A stretch of 64,000 bases of DNA from positions 1,476,501 to 1,540,500 of the forward strand of contig NC_019703.1 in NCBI RefSeq assembly GCF_000317045.1. Direction: 5' to 3'. Source of the DNA: Geitlerinema sp. PCC 7407. Lineage in GTDB: Bacteria; Cyanobacteriota; Cyanobacteriia; PCC-7407. The notes beneath the pieces were generated by a model. It was given only the letters and a program-made list of their open reading frames with translations. It had not been told where the DNA came from and ran no database searches. This document shows, piece by piece, positions 29,213-38,037 of the stretch. The position numbers and the translations under genes are program-made. Position 1 is the first letter of the stretch; every line of letters starts with the position of its first letter.

Positions 29213-29367
29213 GGTTGACTCCGACCCTGGGCAAACTGGAACGCTGATTTACCATGGTAAGGAGGGGCGATCGCCTCCGACTAATCCGTATGTTGGGCAC
29301 TCTGCTGCTCATTCTACGGGAAGCGCGAGAGTAGACCTGCTTCCGTTCAATTTTTGTCAAATGCTCC

Positions 29368-30441
29368 ATGAATAAGGTCGTTGTTGGTCTCTCGGGTGGT
29401 GTTGATAGTTCCGTGGCCGCGGCCCTGCTCCATCGTCAGGGGCGGGAGGTGGTCGGGATGACCCTGTGGTTGATGAAAGGCAAGGGCCAGTGCTGTTCGG
29501 AAGGAATGGTGGACGCGGCCTTTATCTGTGAGCAGCTAGGCGTGGCTCACCACATCGTGGACACCCGCGAGGTCTTTGCGGCCAACATCGTGGACTATCT
29601 GGTGTCGGGCTACGAAGCGGGCGTGACGCCGCTGCCCTGCTCTCAGTGCAACAAGGCGGTCAAGTTTGGCCCGATGCTGACCTACGCCAAGGAAACCCTG
29701 GGCATCGACACGATCGCCACAGGCCACTATGCCCGCATTGTCTACAACCCCGAAACGGGCCGCCAAGAGCTGCACCGAGCCGTCGATCGCAGCAAAGACC
29801 AAACCTATTTTCTCTACGACCTCAGCCAGGAAATCTTGGCCGGGACGTGCTTCCCCCTGGGCGAGCTGACCAAAGCTGAAACGCGCCAGCTAGCGGCAGA
29901 ATTTGGCCTAAAAACGGCCCAAAAGCCCGAAAGCCAGGATTTGTGCCTCATTGAGAGCCACGGCTCCATGCGATCGTTCTTGGACAAGTACATCACGCCC
30001 CAAAAAGGCGAAATCGTCGACCAGGACGGTCGGGTGCTCGGAGAGCACGAAGGCATCCACCACTACACCATCGGCCAGCGCAAAGGCTTGGGCGTGGCGG
30101 CGGCGCAGCCCCTGTACGTGATCGCTCTCGATCCGGCGCGCAACCGGGTGATCGTGGGCGATCGCGCCAGCGCTCACGACCCAGAATGCACCGTCCAGCG
30201 GGTCAACTGGGTCTCGATCACCGCGCCCACTGCCCCTATCCGGGCAGAGGTGCAGGTGCGCTACCGGACGCCGCCGACTCCGGCGACGGTGATTCCTCTT
30301 GATGGGGGCGATCGCGTCCGAATTGTCTTTGATGAGCCCCAGTTCAGCATCACGCCGGGACAGGCCGCTGTTTGGTATGACGGCGAGGTTCTCCTGGGCG
30401 GCGGCATCATCGAGCTGAAAGAAAAAAGCCCTGTGACTTAG
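29368..30441 (+). CDS. mnmA: tRNA-specific 2-thiouridylase MnmA
   Basis: Thiolates U34 of tRNA-Lys, -Glu and -Gln. The 357-residue enzyme has the ATP-binding PP-loop [17 protein letters not shown], the first catalytic-type Cys in [20 protein letters not shown], and the second Cys in PESQDLCLI, plus [11 protein letters not shown]. The ATG at 29368 starts at the PP-loop as usual. A long hairpin terminator with a HIP1 core follows at 30513. Confidence 0.97.
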   Translation: MNKVVVGLSGGVDSSVAAALLHRQGREVVGMTLWLMKGKGQCCSEGMVDAAFICEQLGVAHHIVDTREVFAANIVDYLVSGYEAGVTPLPCSQCNKAVKFGPMLTYAKETLGIDTIATGHYARIVYNPETGRQELHRAVDRSKDQTYFLYDLSQEILAGTCFPLGELTKAETRQLAAEFGLKTAQKPESQDLCLIESHGSMRSFLDKYITPQKGEIVDQDGRVLGEHEGIHHYTIGQRKGLGVAAAQPLYVIALDPARNRVIVGDRASAHDPECTVQRVNWVSITAPTAPIRAEVQVRYRTPPTPATVIPLDGGDRVRIVFDEPQFSITPGQAAVWYDGEVLLGGGIIELKEKSPVT

Positions 30442-30512
30442 GGGCGTCTGGGCTGCCAAGTCTACCAGAGCGCGCGATCGCCGGTTGGCAAGCGCTGCGA
30501 AACATTCTCTAC

Positions 30513-30540
30513 CCCCGAAGGGCGATCGCCCTTCGGGGTT
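30513..30540 (+). terminator. HIP1-containing hairpin after mnmA
   Basis: A fully palindromic 26-bp segment, CCCCGAAGGG-CGATCG-CCCTTCGGGG (30513-30538), followed by TTCTCCC. The HIP1 octamer GCGATCGC forms its centre. The stem is stable; the T tract is short, so termination strength is uncertain. Confidence 0.6.
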
Positions 30541-30723
30541 CTCCCTATCTCAGACAAAAATTTCCCTAAGCCCAAAAGTTTGCCAAATCCCCAGAGACAG
30601 GCTTTTGCGCCGATCGGGACCGCAATTTCGCTCCTGCGAGCCTATCAGGGCGTCCTCCTCCCACGGTAGGATCGAAGGCTGAGAATTGATTTGCACTGAA
30701 GTTACGGCGAAAGAGGGACGACC

Positions 30724-31902
30724 TTGAGTCAACACATCGATGGCATCTCTCCCCATGGAGGGCACCTAGTTCAGCGCGTTGCCACTGCCGCTGAGCGTCA
30801 AGAATTCCTGCAGCAGGCCGATCGCCTGCCCCGAGTGCAGCTCGATGAGCGAGCCACCTCCGACCTCGTCATGATTGCCATTGGCGGCTTTAGCCCGCTC
30901 AACGGCTTCATGGAGCAGGACGACTACGAATCCGTCGTCACCGACATGCACCTGGCAAACGGCTTGCCCTGGAGCATCCCCATTACCCTGTCTGTCAGCG
31001 AAGAAGCCGCAGAACCGCTCAAAGAGGGCGGCTGGGTGCGCCTAGACGACCAAAATGGGCGCTTTATCGGGGTTCTGGAGTTGACCCAGAAGTACCGGTA
31101 CAACAAGGTCCACGAGGCCACGAACGTCTACCGCACCGACGAAGAGAAGCACCCCGGTGTCAAGGTCGTCTATGAGCAAGGCCCCATCAACTTGGCAGGC
31201 CCCATCTGGCTGCTCGAGCGTGAGCCCCATCCTCTGTTCCCCAGCTATCAGGTGGATCCCCTCCAGTCCCGCGCCCTGTTCAAGGAAAAAGGCTGGAAGA
31301 CCATTGTGGGCTTCCAAACCCGCAACCCCATTCACCGAGCCCACGAGTACATCCAAAAGTGTGCCCTCGAAACGGTGGATGGCCTGTTCCTGCACCCCTT
31401 GGTCGGCGCTACCAAGAGTGACGACATCCCGGCGGATGTGCGGATGCGCTGCTACGAGATCATGCTGGAGAACTACTTCCCCAAAGACCGCGTGATCTTG
31501 GCGATTAATCCTTCGGCGATGCGCTACGCTGGTCCTCGGGAGGCGATCTTCCACGCCCTGATCCGGAAGAACTATGGCTGTACGCACTTCATCGTGGGCC
31601 GCGACCACGCGGGCGTGGGCGACTACTACGGCACCTATGACGCTCAGCATCTGTTTGATGAGTTTGATCCGGCGGCTCTGGGCATTGTGCCGATGAAGTT
31701 TGAGCACGCGTTCTACTGCACGCGCACCCAGACAATGGCGACGACCAAGACCAGCCCTAGCTCGCCTGCTGAGCGCATTCACCTGTCCGGCACAAAGGTG
31801 CGAGAGCTGCTGCGCAGCGGTCAGCTACCGCCGCCGGAGTTCTCTCGTCCGGAAGTTGCTGCGGAACTCATTCGAGCTATGCGAGAAACGGTGGAGGCCT
31901 AG
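30724..31902 (+). CDS. sat: Sulfate adenylyltransferase (ATP sulfurylase)
   Basis: Activates sulfate with ATP to adenosine 5'-phosphosulfate, the first step of assimilatory sulfate reduction. The 392-residue homo-oligomeric type has [16 protein letters not shown] (the HxxH nucleotide motif), [34 protein letters not shown] and [15 protein letters not shown]. The start is a TTG at 30724 ([20 protein letters not shown]), which matches the conserved cyanobacterial N-terminus and has a GAGGG ribosome-like site upstream. The pseudo-caspase gene begins 8 nt after its stop. Confidence 0.97.
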   Translation: MSQHIDGISPHGGHLVQRVATAAERQEFLQQADRLPRVQLDERATSDLVMIAIGGFSPLNGFMEQDDYESVVTDMHLANGLPWSIPITLSVSEEAAEPLKEGGWVRLDDQNGRFIGVLELTQKYRYNKVHEATNVYRTDEEKHPGVKVVYEQGPINLAGPIWLLEREPHPLFPSYQVDPLQSRALFKEKGWKTIVGFQTRNPIHRAHEYIQKCALETVDGLFLHPLVGATKSDDIPADVRMRCYEIMLENYFPKDRVILAINPSAMRYAGPREAIFHALIRKNYGCTHFIVGRDHAGVGDYYGTYDAQHLFDEFDPAALGIVPMKFEHAFYCTRTQTMATTKTSPSSPAERIHLSGTKVRELLRSGQLPPPEFSRPEVAAELIRAMRETVEA

Positions 31903-31910
31903 GAGGTTTA

Positions 31911-34283
31911 GTGGGACTAAAACGGCGAAGCTTTCTCCGGCGATCGGGTTTGGCCCTGGCGGTTTTGGGAGCCAGTGACCTGATGGGGCTCGTGCCTGGA
32001 TGGCAGCGCTCCTATGAGGTGTTGGCGAAGCCCACCAGCCGGAAGCTGGCGCTTTTGGTCGGGATCAATCAGTATTCTCCGGAGGTCTACGATCGCTCGG
32101 TGGCCAAGGCGGCCCTGAGCGGCTGCTTGACGGATGTGGAGATGCAGAAGGATCTGCTGTGTTCGCGGTTCGGCTTTTTGCCGGCGGATGTTTTGACGCT
32201 GACAAATCAGCAGGCGACCCGCGCCAATATCGAAGCGGCGTTTTTGTCCCACTTGACGGAGCAAGCTCGGCCGGGAGATGTGGTGCTTTTCCACTTCAGC
32301 GGCTATGGCGGCCAGGTGCGGCTGGTGGAGTCTTTGGCGGAGGCGATCGCCCCGGCGGAGAGCTCTGACGATGGCCTCGATGGCCGCCTGCAAATGAGCT
32401 TGGTTCCCTACGATGGCCTGCTGCCAGCAGCGGCGTTGCCGGTGGTCAATGATTTGACGGAGGAAACGCTGCTGCTGCTGCTGCGATCGCTCTCGACCCA
32501 GCAGGTGGTGACGGTGCTAGACACCGGCTACCGGGCCCATACGTCGGGACTGCTGGGGAACTTCCGGGTGCGGGCGCGCTCCCAGGTGATCCAGGGCTAT
32601 CTCGGTCCAGAGGCGATCGCCTTCCAAGACTCCCTCCTGTCACAGCTAAAATCTTCGCGGGACCAAACCCGCGTTCGTCGTTTATTTGGTCAGCTGCCGG
32701 GCGTGGTGCTGTCGGCGGCCAGTCCCCCCACGGCGGTGAGCAGTGGTCCTTTGAGCGCCCGCCCGCTGAATCAGGCGATCGCCTTTGAAGGTCAGTGGGA
32801 CGGCTTCTCGGCAGGCCTGTTTACCTATGCGCTGACCCAGCGACTGTGGTGGTCCACGCCCGCCACGACGCTCCAAGTGAGCCTGGCCCACACTGCGGAA
32901 ACCCTCGAGTACTGGCTTGGCCAGACGCCCCCCCTCCAAATCAGTGGTCAGCAAGATCGCACCGTTGCGCCGCTTCCCTACGGTTCGCCCCAGCCTGCCA
33001 CGGGAGCAGATGGCGTGGTGGTCGCGGTGGAAGAAGACGCCAAAGCCGGTCAAGTTTGGTTGGGGGGAGTGCCCGGCGCTGTGATTGAGCACTATGGGGT
33101 AGGCTCTCTTGTGAGCCTGGTGTCTGAGGAGCCGACGGACGCTCTGGCGCCGCTGCCAGCCAAGTCGCAACTTTTGCAGGTGCAGTCCCGCAGCGGCCTT
33201 AAGGCAAAAGTTCGCTGCCTGGAGGCGCGCTCGGAGCAGCCGCTCCAGGCGGGACAAATGATTCACGAAACCGTGCGGGTCTTGCCGCGCCAGGTCAACC
33301 TGGTGGTGGCCATGGATGCCAACCTGGAGCGCATTGAGCGCGTAGACGCCACCAGCGCCTTTTCGGCCATGCCCCACACCACCTCGGTCAACGCGGGGGA
33401 GCAGCCAGCAGATTGCCTGTTTGGCTGCCTGGCCCCCCCGCCAAGCGCAAGCAAAGATGTAGCCCGCTTGGGCGCTACGCCAGCGGGCGGCTACGGCCTG
33501 CTGTCTCTGGGCCGAGTGCCCATCCCCGGCACGGTGGGAGAAGGGGGAGAAGCGGTCAAGACGGCGGTCCAGCGCTTGCGGCCCAATCTGCGATCGCTCT
33601 TGGCGGCGAAGCTGCTGCGCATGACCTGCAATGAAGGCTCATCGCGCCTCGGGGTGCAGGCGTCCCTCGAAATTGTGACGCCGGGACCGCAGCTCTTGGC
33701 CACGCAGACACCGCGGCGATCGCCCTGGTCCCTTCCTCCGGCCAAAACCCTGTCCGAAGCGGGGCCTGCCATGCCCGTGGTGGCTGCCGGAAGTCGGCTC
33801 CAGTTCCGCATCTTGAACTTCAGCGATCGCCCCGTGCACTACCTCCTGCTCCTCTTCGACAGCAGCGGGAGTCCTCTGGTCCTCTACTCGCCCTTTGTCC
33901 CGGTCGACCCGAGTAACGGCCAGCCCCGGCGCACCCTCAATGACGACCAGATTGCCCCCGGCGAAACCATCGTCCTGCCCCAGCCCACTGGGAAATTTGA
34001 GTGGATTGTGGATGGGCCTGTGGGCGTTGCCCAGACCTACCTGGTGTGCAGTCGCCAGCCCTTCACCCAAACGCTGACGGTCCTAGAAGGCCGCATGCGA
34101 TCGCGCGGGGACCTCCAGCGCTTTGACACGCCGGACAATCCCCTCGAAATCGCTCAAGCCCTCATCGAAGACCTGCATCAGGCCAGCGCCCCCACGGCCC
34201 AGTCCCTGGGCGTCGAAACCGACGGCTACGCCCTCGACGTGAATCAGTGGGCCACCCTCGGCTTCGTTTATCAAGTTGTCTAA
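31911..34283 (+). CDS. Caspase-fold (orthocaspase-like) protein with substituted catalytic dyad
   Basis: A 790-residue protein with an N-terminal twin-arginine-type signal (KRRSFLRRSGLALAVLG). A caspase p20-like domain follows (about 45-340): KLALLVGINQY, GCLTDVEMQKDLL and VVLFHFSGYGGQV. The dyad is altered: the conserved His of SGHGG is Tyr132, and the Cys of LDSCHSG is Gly206 in VLDTGYRAHTSG. It is therefore probably not a protease. The C-terminal part (about 640-740) resembles DUF4384 (RLQFRILNFSDRPVHYLLLLFD). The GTG start at 31911 has a perfect AGGAGG site. The 8-nt gap from sat suggests one transcript. Confidence 0.85.
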   Translation: MGLKRRSFLRRSGLALAVLGASDLMGLVPGWQRSYEVLAKPTSRKLALLVGINQYSPEVYDRSVAKAALSGCLTDVEMQKDLLCSRFGFLPADVLTLTNQQATRANIEAAFLSHLTEQARPGDVVLFHFSGYGGQVRLVESLAEAIAPAESSDDGLDGRLQMSLVPYDGLLPAAALPVVNDLTEETLLLLLRSLSTQQVVTVLDTGYRAHTSGLLGNFRVRARSQVIQGYLGPEAIAFQDSLLSQLKSSRDQTRVRRLFGQLPGVVLSAASPPTAVSSGPLSARPLNQAIAFEGQWDGFSAGLFTYALTQRLWWSTPATTLQVSLAHTAETLEYWLGQTPPLQISGQQDRTVAPLPYGSPQPATGADGVVVAVEEDAKAGQVWLGGVPGAVIEHYGVGSLVSLVSEEPTDALAPLPAKSQLLQVQSRSGLKAKVRCLEARSEQPLQAGQMIHETVRVLPRQVNLVVAMDANLERIERVDATSAFSAMPHTTSVNAGEQPADCLFGCLAPPPSASKDVARLGATPAGGYGLLSLGRVPIPGTVGEGGEAVKTAVQRLRPNLRSLLAAKLLRMTCNEGSSRLGVQASLEIVTPGPQLLATQTPRRSPWSLPPAKTLSEAGPAMPVVAAGSRLQFRILNFSDRPVHYLLLLFDSSGSPLVLYSPFVPVDPSNGQPRRTLNDDQIAPGETIVLPQPTGKFEWIVDGPVGVAQTYLVCSRQPFTQTLTVLEGRMRSRGDLQRFDTPDNPLEIAQALIEDLHQASAPTAQSLGVETDGYALDVNQWATLGFVYQVV

Positions 34284-34297
34284 GGCCTGCTAGAGCG

Positions 34298-34705
34298 CTA
34301 AGCGCCCTGGATCAGCAGCCAAACAATCTTGCCGAGGGACCCAAGCAGCAGCGCCATCACGCTCAAGGAGCTCAGGGCAAAGCCCGGGCCGCGCTTCTCG
34401 GCGGCTTGGTAGTAGCCCCACGCGTAGAGGACTCGGCCCGCCACCCAGGCTGCGCCGAAGCCCGCCGCCCAAACCGGGTTGAGCACCAGAGCAAACAGCC
34501 ACAGCGCTGGCAAGAAGAGCACGATCTGCTCGAGGGTATTTTGCTGGACCCGAAAATAGCGCTCAAAGTTCGGCTCACCGGTGGTTTGGGGCACCGGCAC
34601 TTTGTACTTGAACCGGGCGCGGCCGACATTGATCGTCACAACGAAATACATCACCAGCGCCAGGGTGGTGACCAGTTCCGGCCAGAGAAATTGAGAATCT
34701 AGCAT
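34298..34705 (-). CDS. MAPEG family membrane protein
   Basis: A 135-residue protein with four predicted helices, of the MAPEG superfamily (membrane-associated proteins in eicosanoid and glutathione metabolism). The family pattern is seen in INVGRARFKYKVPVPQTTG, then FERYFRVQQNTLEQIVLFLPAL, and AGRVLYAWGYY. Bacterial members are often glutathione-dependent detoxification proteins; activity here is not established. It is convergent with the pseudo-caspase gene, 14 bp apart. Confidence 0.9.
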   Translation of the reverse strand: MLDSQFLWPELVTTLALVMYFVVTINVGRARFKYKVPVPQTTGEPNFERYFRVQQNTLEQIVLFLPALWLFALVLNPVWAAGFGAAWVAGRVLYAWGYYQAAEKRGPGFALSSLSVMALLLGSLGKIVWLLIQGA

Positions 34706-34762
34706 AGGTGCGTTTGCGTTCTAGAGTCTGGGCAATGATTGCTATCGTCCCAGAATCTGGAG

Positions 34763-36421
34763 CTACATGGCGCAGTGCAGATCGCCGGATTTTTGGCTGA
34801 AGAGTAAATTCTCGCGGTAGTCGACAGGAATGTCGATCACGGCGGGAACCTCCTGGGCTAAGGCGTCCTTGAGCATGGGGATGAGGTCTGAGGCTGCCTC
34901 TACGCGGTAGCCCTTGAGGCCCATACTCTCAGCGAATTTCACAAAGTCGGGGTTGCTGAAATGCACAAAAGCCGATCGCTTGAACTGATTTTGCTGCTTC
35001 CACTCGATCAGGCCGTAGCCGCCATCATTGAAAATCAGCGTGACGAAGGGCGTTCCCACGCGGAGCGCCGTCTCTAGCTCTTGGCAGTTCATCATGAAGC
35101 CGCCGTCTCCCGTCACCGCAACGACCTTGCGATCGGGATAGATGAGCTTAGCGGCGATCGCCCCGGGAATGGCGATCCCCATCGCCGCAAAGCCATTGGA
35201 AATAATGCAGGTATTGGGGCGATCGCAGTGGTAGTGGCGCGCCATCCACATCTTGTGCGCCCCCACATCCGAAATCGCGATGTCCTCCGGCCCCATCACC
35301 TGCCGCAGATCGTAGATCAGCTTTTGGGGCCGCAGCGGGAAGCTGTCATCCTGGGAGTACTGCTCGTAGTCCGCTCGAATATCTGCCCGCAGCCCAATGG
35401 CGTAGGGATCCGGCTTGCCCTGGCGATCGGCCCGGCGCAAGATCTCCGTCAGGGCGTCAGGAATATCTCCCACCACCTCCAACACCGGAATGTAGCTGCT
35501 GTCCACTTCCGCCGGGCTGCTGCCGATGTGCACGATGGGAATCGAGCCGTCCGGATTCCAGCGCTTCGGCGAATACTCGATCAGGTCGTAGCCCACGGCG
35601 ATCACCAGATCCGTGCGATCGAAGCCGCAGCTAATGTAGTCCCGCTGCTGGAGGCCGACGGTCCACAGGGCCAGCGGATGGGTATAGGGAATCACCCCTT
35701 TGCCCATGAAGGTATTGGCCACCGGGATATTCAGCTGGGTCGCAAACTCCGTCAGCGCCTCGCTGGCATGGCCCCGAATGGCCCCGTTGCCCACCAAGAT
35801 CAGCGGGTTGGTCGCGCGGGAGATCACCGCCGCCGCTTCGTTGACGCTGTGATAGGAGGCGTAGGTCTTTTCCTTGGTGTCCCGTTTGAGGGGCTTGCCG
35901 GTCACGGGCATGGCAGCGATGTTTTCGGGCAGGTCGATGTGGACGGCGCCGGGCTTCTCGGTTTCCGCCCGCTTGAAAGCGCGCCGCACCAGCTCCGGCG
36001 TGATGCTGGGGCGCACGATCTGGCTACTCCACTTGGTCACTGGCCCGAACATCGCCACCAAATCCAGGTACTGGTGGGACTCGATGTGCATGCGATCGGT
36101 GCCTACTTGTCCTGTGATCGCAACCAGGGGCGCGCCGTCGAGGTTGGCGTCGGCCACGCCGGTCATCAGGTTGGTGGCCCCAGGCCCCAGGGTGGACAGG
36201 CAGACGCCCGCTCGGCCGGTGAGGCGACCGTAGACGTCGGCCATGAAGGCGGCCCCCTGCTCGTGGCGGGTGGTGATGAACTGGATCGAGGAAGACTCGA
36301 GGGCGGCTAGAACCTGCAGATTTTCTTCGCCCGGTAGGCCGAAGATGTAGCGCACCCCTTCATTTTCGAGACACTGAATCAGCAGTTCGGCGGTATTGAC
36401 TTGACCGTTTTGGGGGTCCAT
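34763..36421 (-). CDS. ThDP enzyme, probable 2-oxoglutarate decarboxylase (acetolactate-synthase-like)
   Basis: A 552-residue thiamine-diphosphate enzyme with the acetolactate-synthase fold. Motifs: IFGLPGEENLQVL with the activating Glu, TRHEQGAAFMADVYGR, and the ThDP/Mg site VTGDGGFMMNCQELETA with the terminal Asn in FNDGGYGLI. It would usually be annotated as acetolactate synthase large subunit. It sits 46 bp after a succinate semialdehyde dehydrogenase gene, the same order as SYNPCC7002_A2771-A2770. That pair is established (Zhang and Bryant, 2011) as 2-oxoglutarate decarboxylase plus SSADH, completing the TCA cycle. I therefore prefer that function; acetolactate synthase cannot be excluded from sequence alone. 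Confidence 0.82.
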   Translation of the reverse strand: MDPQNGQVNTAELLIQCLENEGVRYIFGLPGEENLQVLAALESSSIQFITTRHEQGAAFMADVYGRLTGRAGVCLSTLGPGATNLMTGVADANLDGAPLVAITGQVGTDRMHIESHQYLDLVAMFGPVTKWSSQIVRPSITPELVRRAFKRAETEKPGAVHIDLPENIAAMPVTGKPLKRDTKEKTYASYHSVNEAAAVISRATNPLILVGNGAIRGHASEALTEFATQLNIPVANTFMGKGVIPYTHPLALWTVGLQQRDYISCGFDRTDLVIAVGYDLIEYSPKRWNPDGSIPIVHIGSSPAEVDSSYIPVLEVVGDIPDALTEILRRADRQGKPDPYAIGLRADIRADYEQYSQDDSFPLRPQKLIYDLRQVMGPEDIAISDVGAHKMWMARHYHCDRPNTCIISNGFAAMGIAIPGAIAAKLIYPDRKVVAVTGDGGFMMNCQELETALRVGTPFVTLIFNDGGYGLIEWKQQNQFKRSAFVHFSNPDFVKFAESMGLKGYRVEAASDLIPMLKDALAQEVPAVIDIPVDYRENLLFSQKSGDLHCAM

Positions 36422-36467
36422 GGCTCCTCACATGCGCACGCGTTCGGTGATCTTGATCCTGGAAAAT

Positions 36468-37835
36468 CTATTTGATCCAAACCGTCTTGATATTGACAAA
36501 TTCTAAAATTCCTTCGCGGCTGAGCTCGCGGCCATAGCCGGAGTGCTTGGTGCCGCCAAAGGGGAGACGCGGGTCCGATTTGACGAGGCCGTTGATAAAG
36601 ACACACCCCGCTTCTAGCTCGTTAATTAGGCGATCGCGCTCGGCGGGAATCTGGGTCCAGGCGCTGGCTCCCAGGCCGAGGGTGGGATGGTTGGCGAGGG
36701 CGATCGCCTCATCGAGATCTTCCACCTCAAACAGCAGCGCCACCGGACCAAAGAATTCCTCCGTGTCGGCGGGGGTGCCGGGCGGAATCTCGGCCAGGAG
36801 CGTCGGCGGATAAAAGTTGCCCGGGCGATCGCTGAGGGGTTCGCCGCCCACCAGCACCTTGGCCCCTTGGGCGACGCACTCCTGCACCTGCCGATGGAGA
36901 TCGGCCAGAATATCCGGCGTGGCCAACGGCCCAATATTAGTGTCGGGCAGCAGCGGATCGCCCACCCGCAGGGCCTGGAACTTTTCGACCATGCGCTGAC
37001 GAAAAGCCGGGGCGATCGCCCGCGCCACGATAAACCGCTTGGCCGCAATGCAGGACTGACCGTTGTTGAGCATGCGGGCGGTCACTGCCGTGGTCACAGC
37101 GGCTTCCACGTCGGCACTCTCCATCACCACAAAAGGATCGCTACCGCCGAGCTCTAAGACCGTTTTCTTGATGTGTTTGCCAGCGGCGGCGGCCAGACTG
37201 GCCCCTGCGGGTTCGCTGCCGGTAAGGGTGGCGGCCTTGATCCGCTCGTCCGCCATCAGGTCGGCAATCCGGCTGCCCTCGATCAGCAGACTCTGGAAGG
37301 CCCCCGCCGGAAACCCCGCTTCCTGGAAAATATGTTCGATGGCGAGGGCGCACTGGGGCACATTCGACGCGTGCTTGAGCAGGCCCACGTTGCCCGCCAT
37401 CAGGGCTGGCGCCGCGAAGCGAAACACCTGCCAAAACGGAAAATTCCACGGCATGACGGCCAAAACTGGGCCGATGGGCTGATAGCGCACAAAACTCTCG
37501 CTGGCGTCGCTGCTCACGGCCACATCAGCCAAAAACTCGGCGGCGTGCTCGGCGTAGTAGCGGCAAACCCAGGCGCATTTTTCGACCTCGGCGATCGCCG
37601 CTTTGAGCGGCTTGCCCATTTCTAGGGTCATGATGCGACCATAGGCGTCTTTGTGGGCCTCCAGGTTTTCGGCTGCTTGACTGAGCCACTGCGATCGCTG
37701 CTCCAGCGACGTCTTGCGGTAGCGCAAAAAGCATTCCCAAGCCTGGGCTAGCTTTGCGTCGAGGGTTTGATCGCTGAGGGGTTCGAAGGTCTGGATGGTT
37801 TCCCCGGTGGCGGGGTTAATGCTCGCAATTCCCAT
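36468..37835 (-). CDS. gabD: Succinate semialdehyde dehydrogenase (aldehyde dehydrogenase family)
   Basis: A 455-residue ALDH. Seen are the nucleotide-binding MPWNFPFWQVFRFAAPALMAGN, the catalytic Glu in VLELGGSDPFVV and the catalytic Cys in NNGQSCIAAKRF, with the C-terminal LPFGGTKHSGYGRELS. The nicked N-terminal segment and length fit the NAD(P)-dependent SSADH group. With the next gene it would convert 2-oxoglutarate to succinate via succinate semialdehyde. The start ATG is at 37835. Confidence 0.9.
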   Translation of the reverse strand: MGIASINPATGETIQTFEPLSDQTLDAKLAQAWECFLRYRKTSLEQRSQWLSQAAENLEAHKDAYGRIMTLEMGKPLKAAIAEVEKCAWVCRYYAEHAAEFLADVAVSSDASESFVRYQPIGPVLAVMPWNFPFWQVFRFAAPALMAGNVGLLKHASNVPQCALAIEHIFQEAGFPAGAFQSLLIEGSRIADLMADERIKAATLTGSEPAGASLAAAAGKHIKKTVLELGGSDPFVVMESADVEAAVTTAVTARMLNNGQSCIAAKRFIVARAIAPAFRQRMVEKFQALRVGDPLLPDTNIGPLATPDILADLHRQVQECVAQGAKVLVGGEPLSDRPGNFYPPTLLAEIPPGTPADTEEFFGPVALLFEVEDLDEAIALANHPTLGLGASAWTQIPAERDRLINELEAGCVFINGLVKSDPRLPFGGTKHSGYGRELSREGILEFVNIKTVWIK

Positions 37836-37971
37836 GACCGGCTCTCCCGTGAAATAGCAGTGGTTCCTGGGCCGGATCGCGCGGGACGGGCGATCGCCGA
37901 AACCGGCACCCAGCCGAGGGCTGTCCTCTCAGTTATACTTTGCCAGGCTGAAAACCCTCGCCGAACGTTGC

Positions 37972-38029
37972 GTTTTCTTGACATACTCCCTGGTTTTGCG
38001 GACAACACCAGAGAGCATGTCAAGAAAAC
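37972..38029. repeat. Long imperfect inverted repeat between gabD and aroF
   Basis: Two 27-nt arms (37972-37998 and 38003-38029) separated by CGGA, with 3 mismatches. The outer ends read GTTTTCTTGACAT and ATGTCAAGAAAAC. TTGACATACTCCC resembles the ends of cyanobacterial IS605-type elements, so this may be a solo palindromic mini-element. It follows the aroF stop directly but lacks a clean T tract on the minus strand, so it is not a typical terminator. Confidence 0.6.
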
Positions 38030-38037
38030 CCTCCAGC

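Noticed and set aside
35081-36310. Long open frame on the plus strand
   Set aside because: It lies antisense within the well-supported decarboxylase gene, with composition typical of a GC-rich shadow frame. The same applies to 60116-61657 and 13714-14742.
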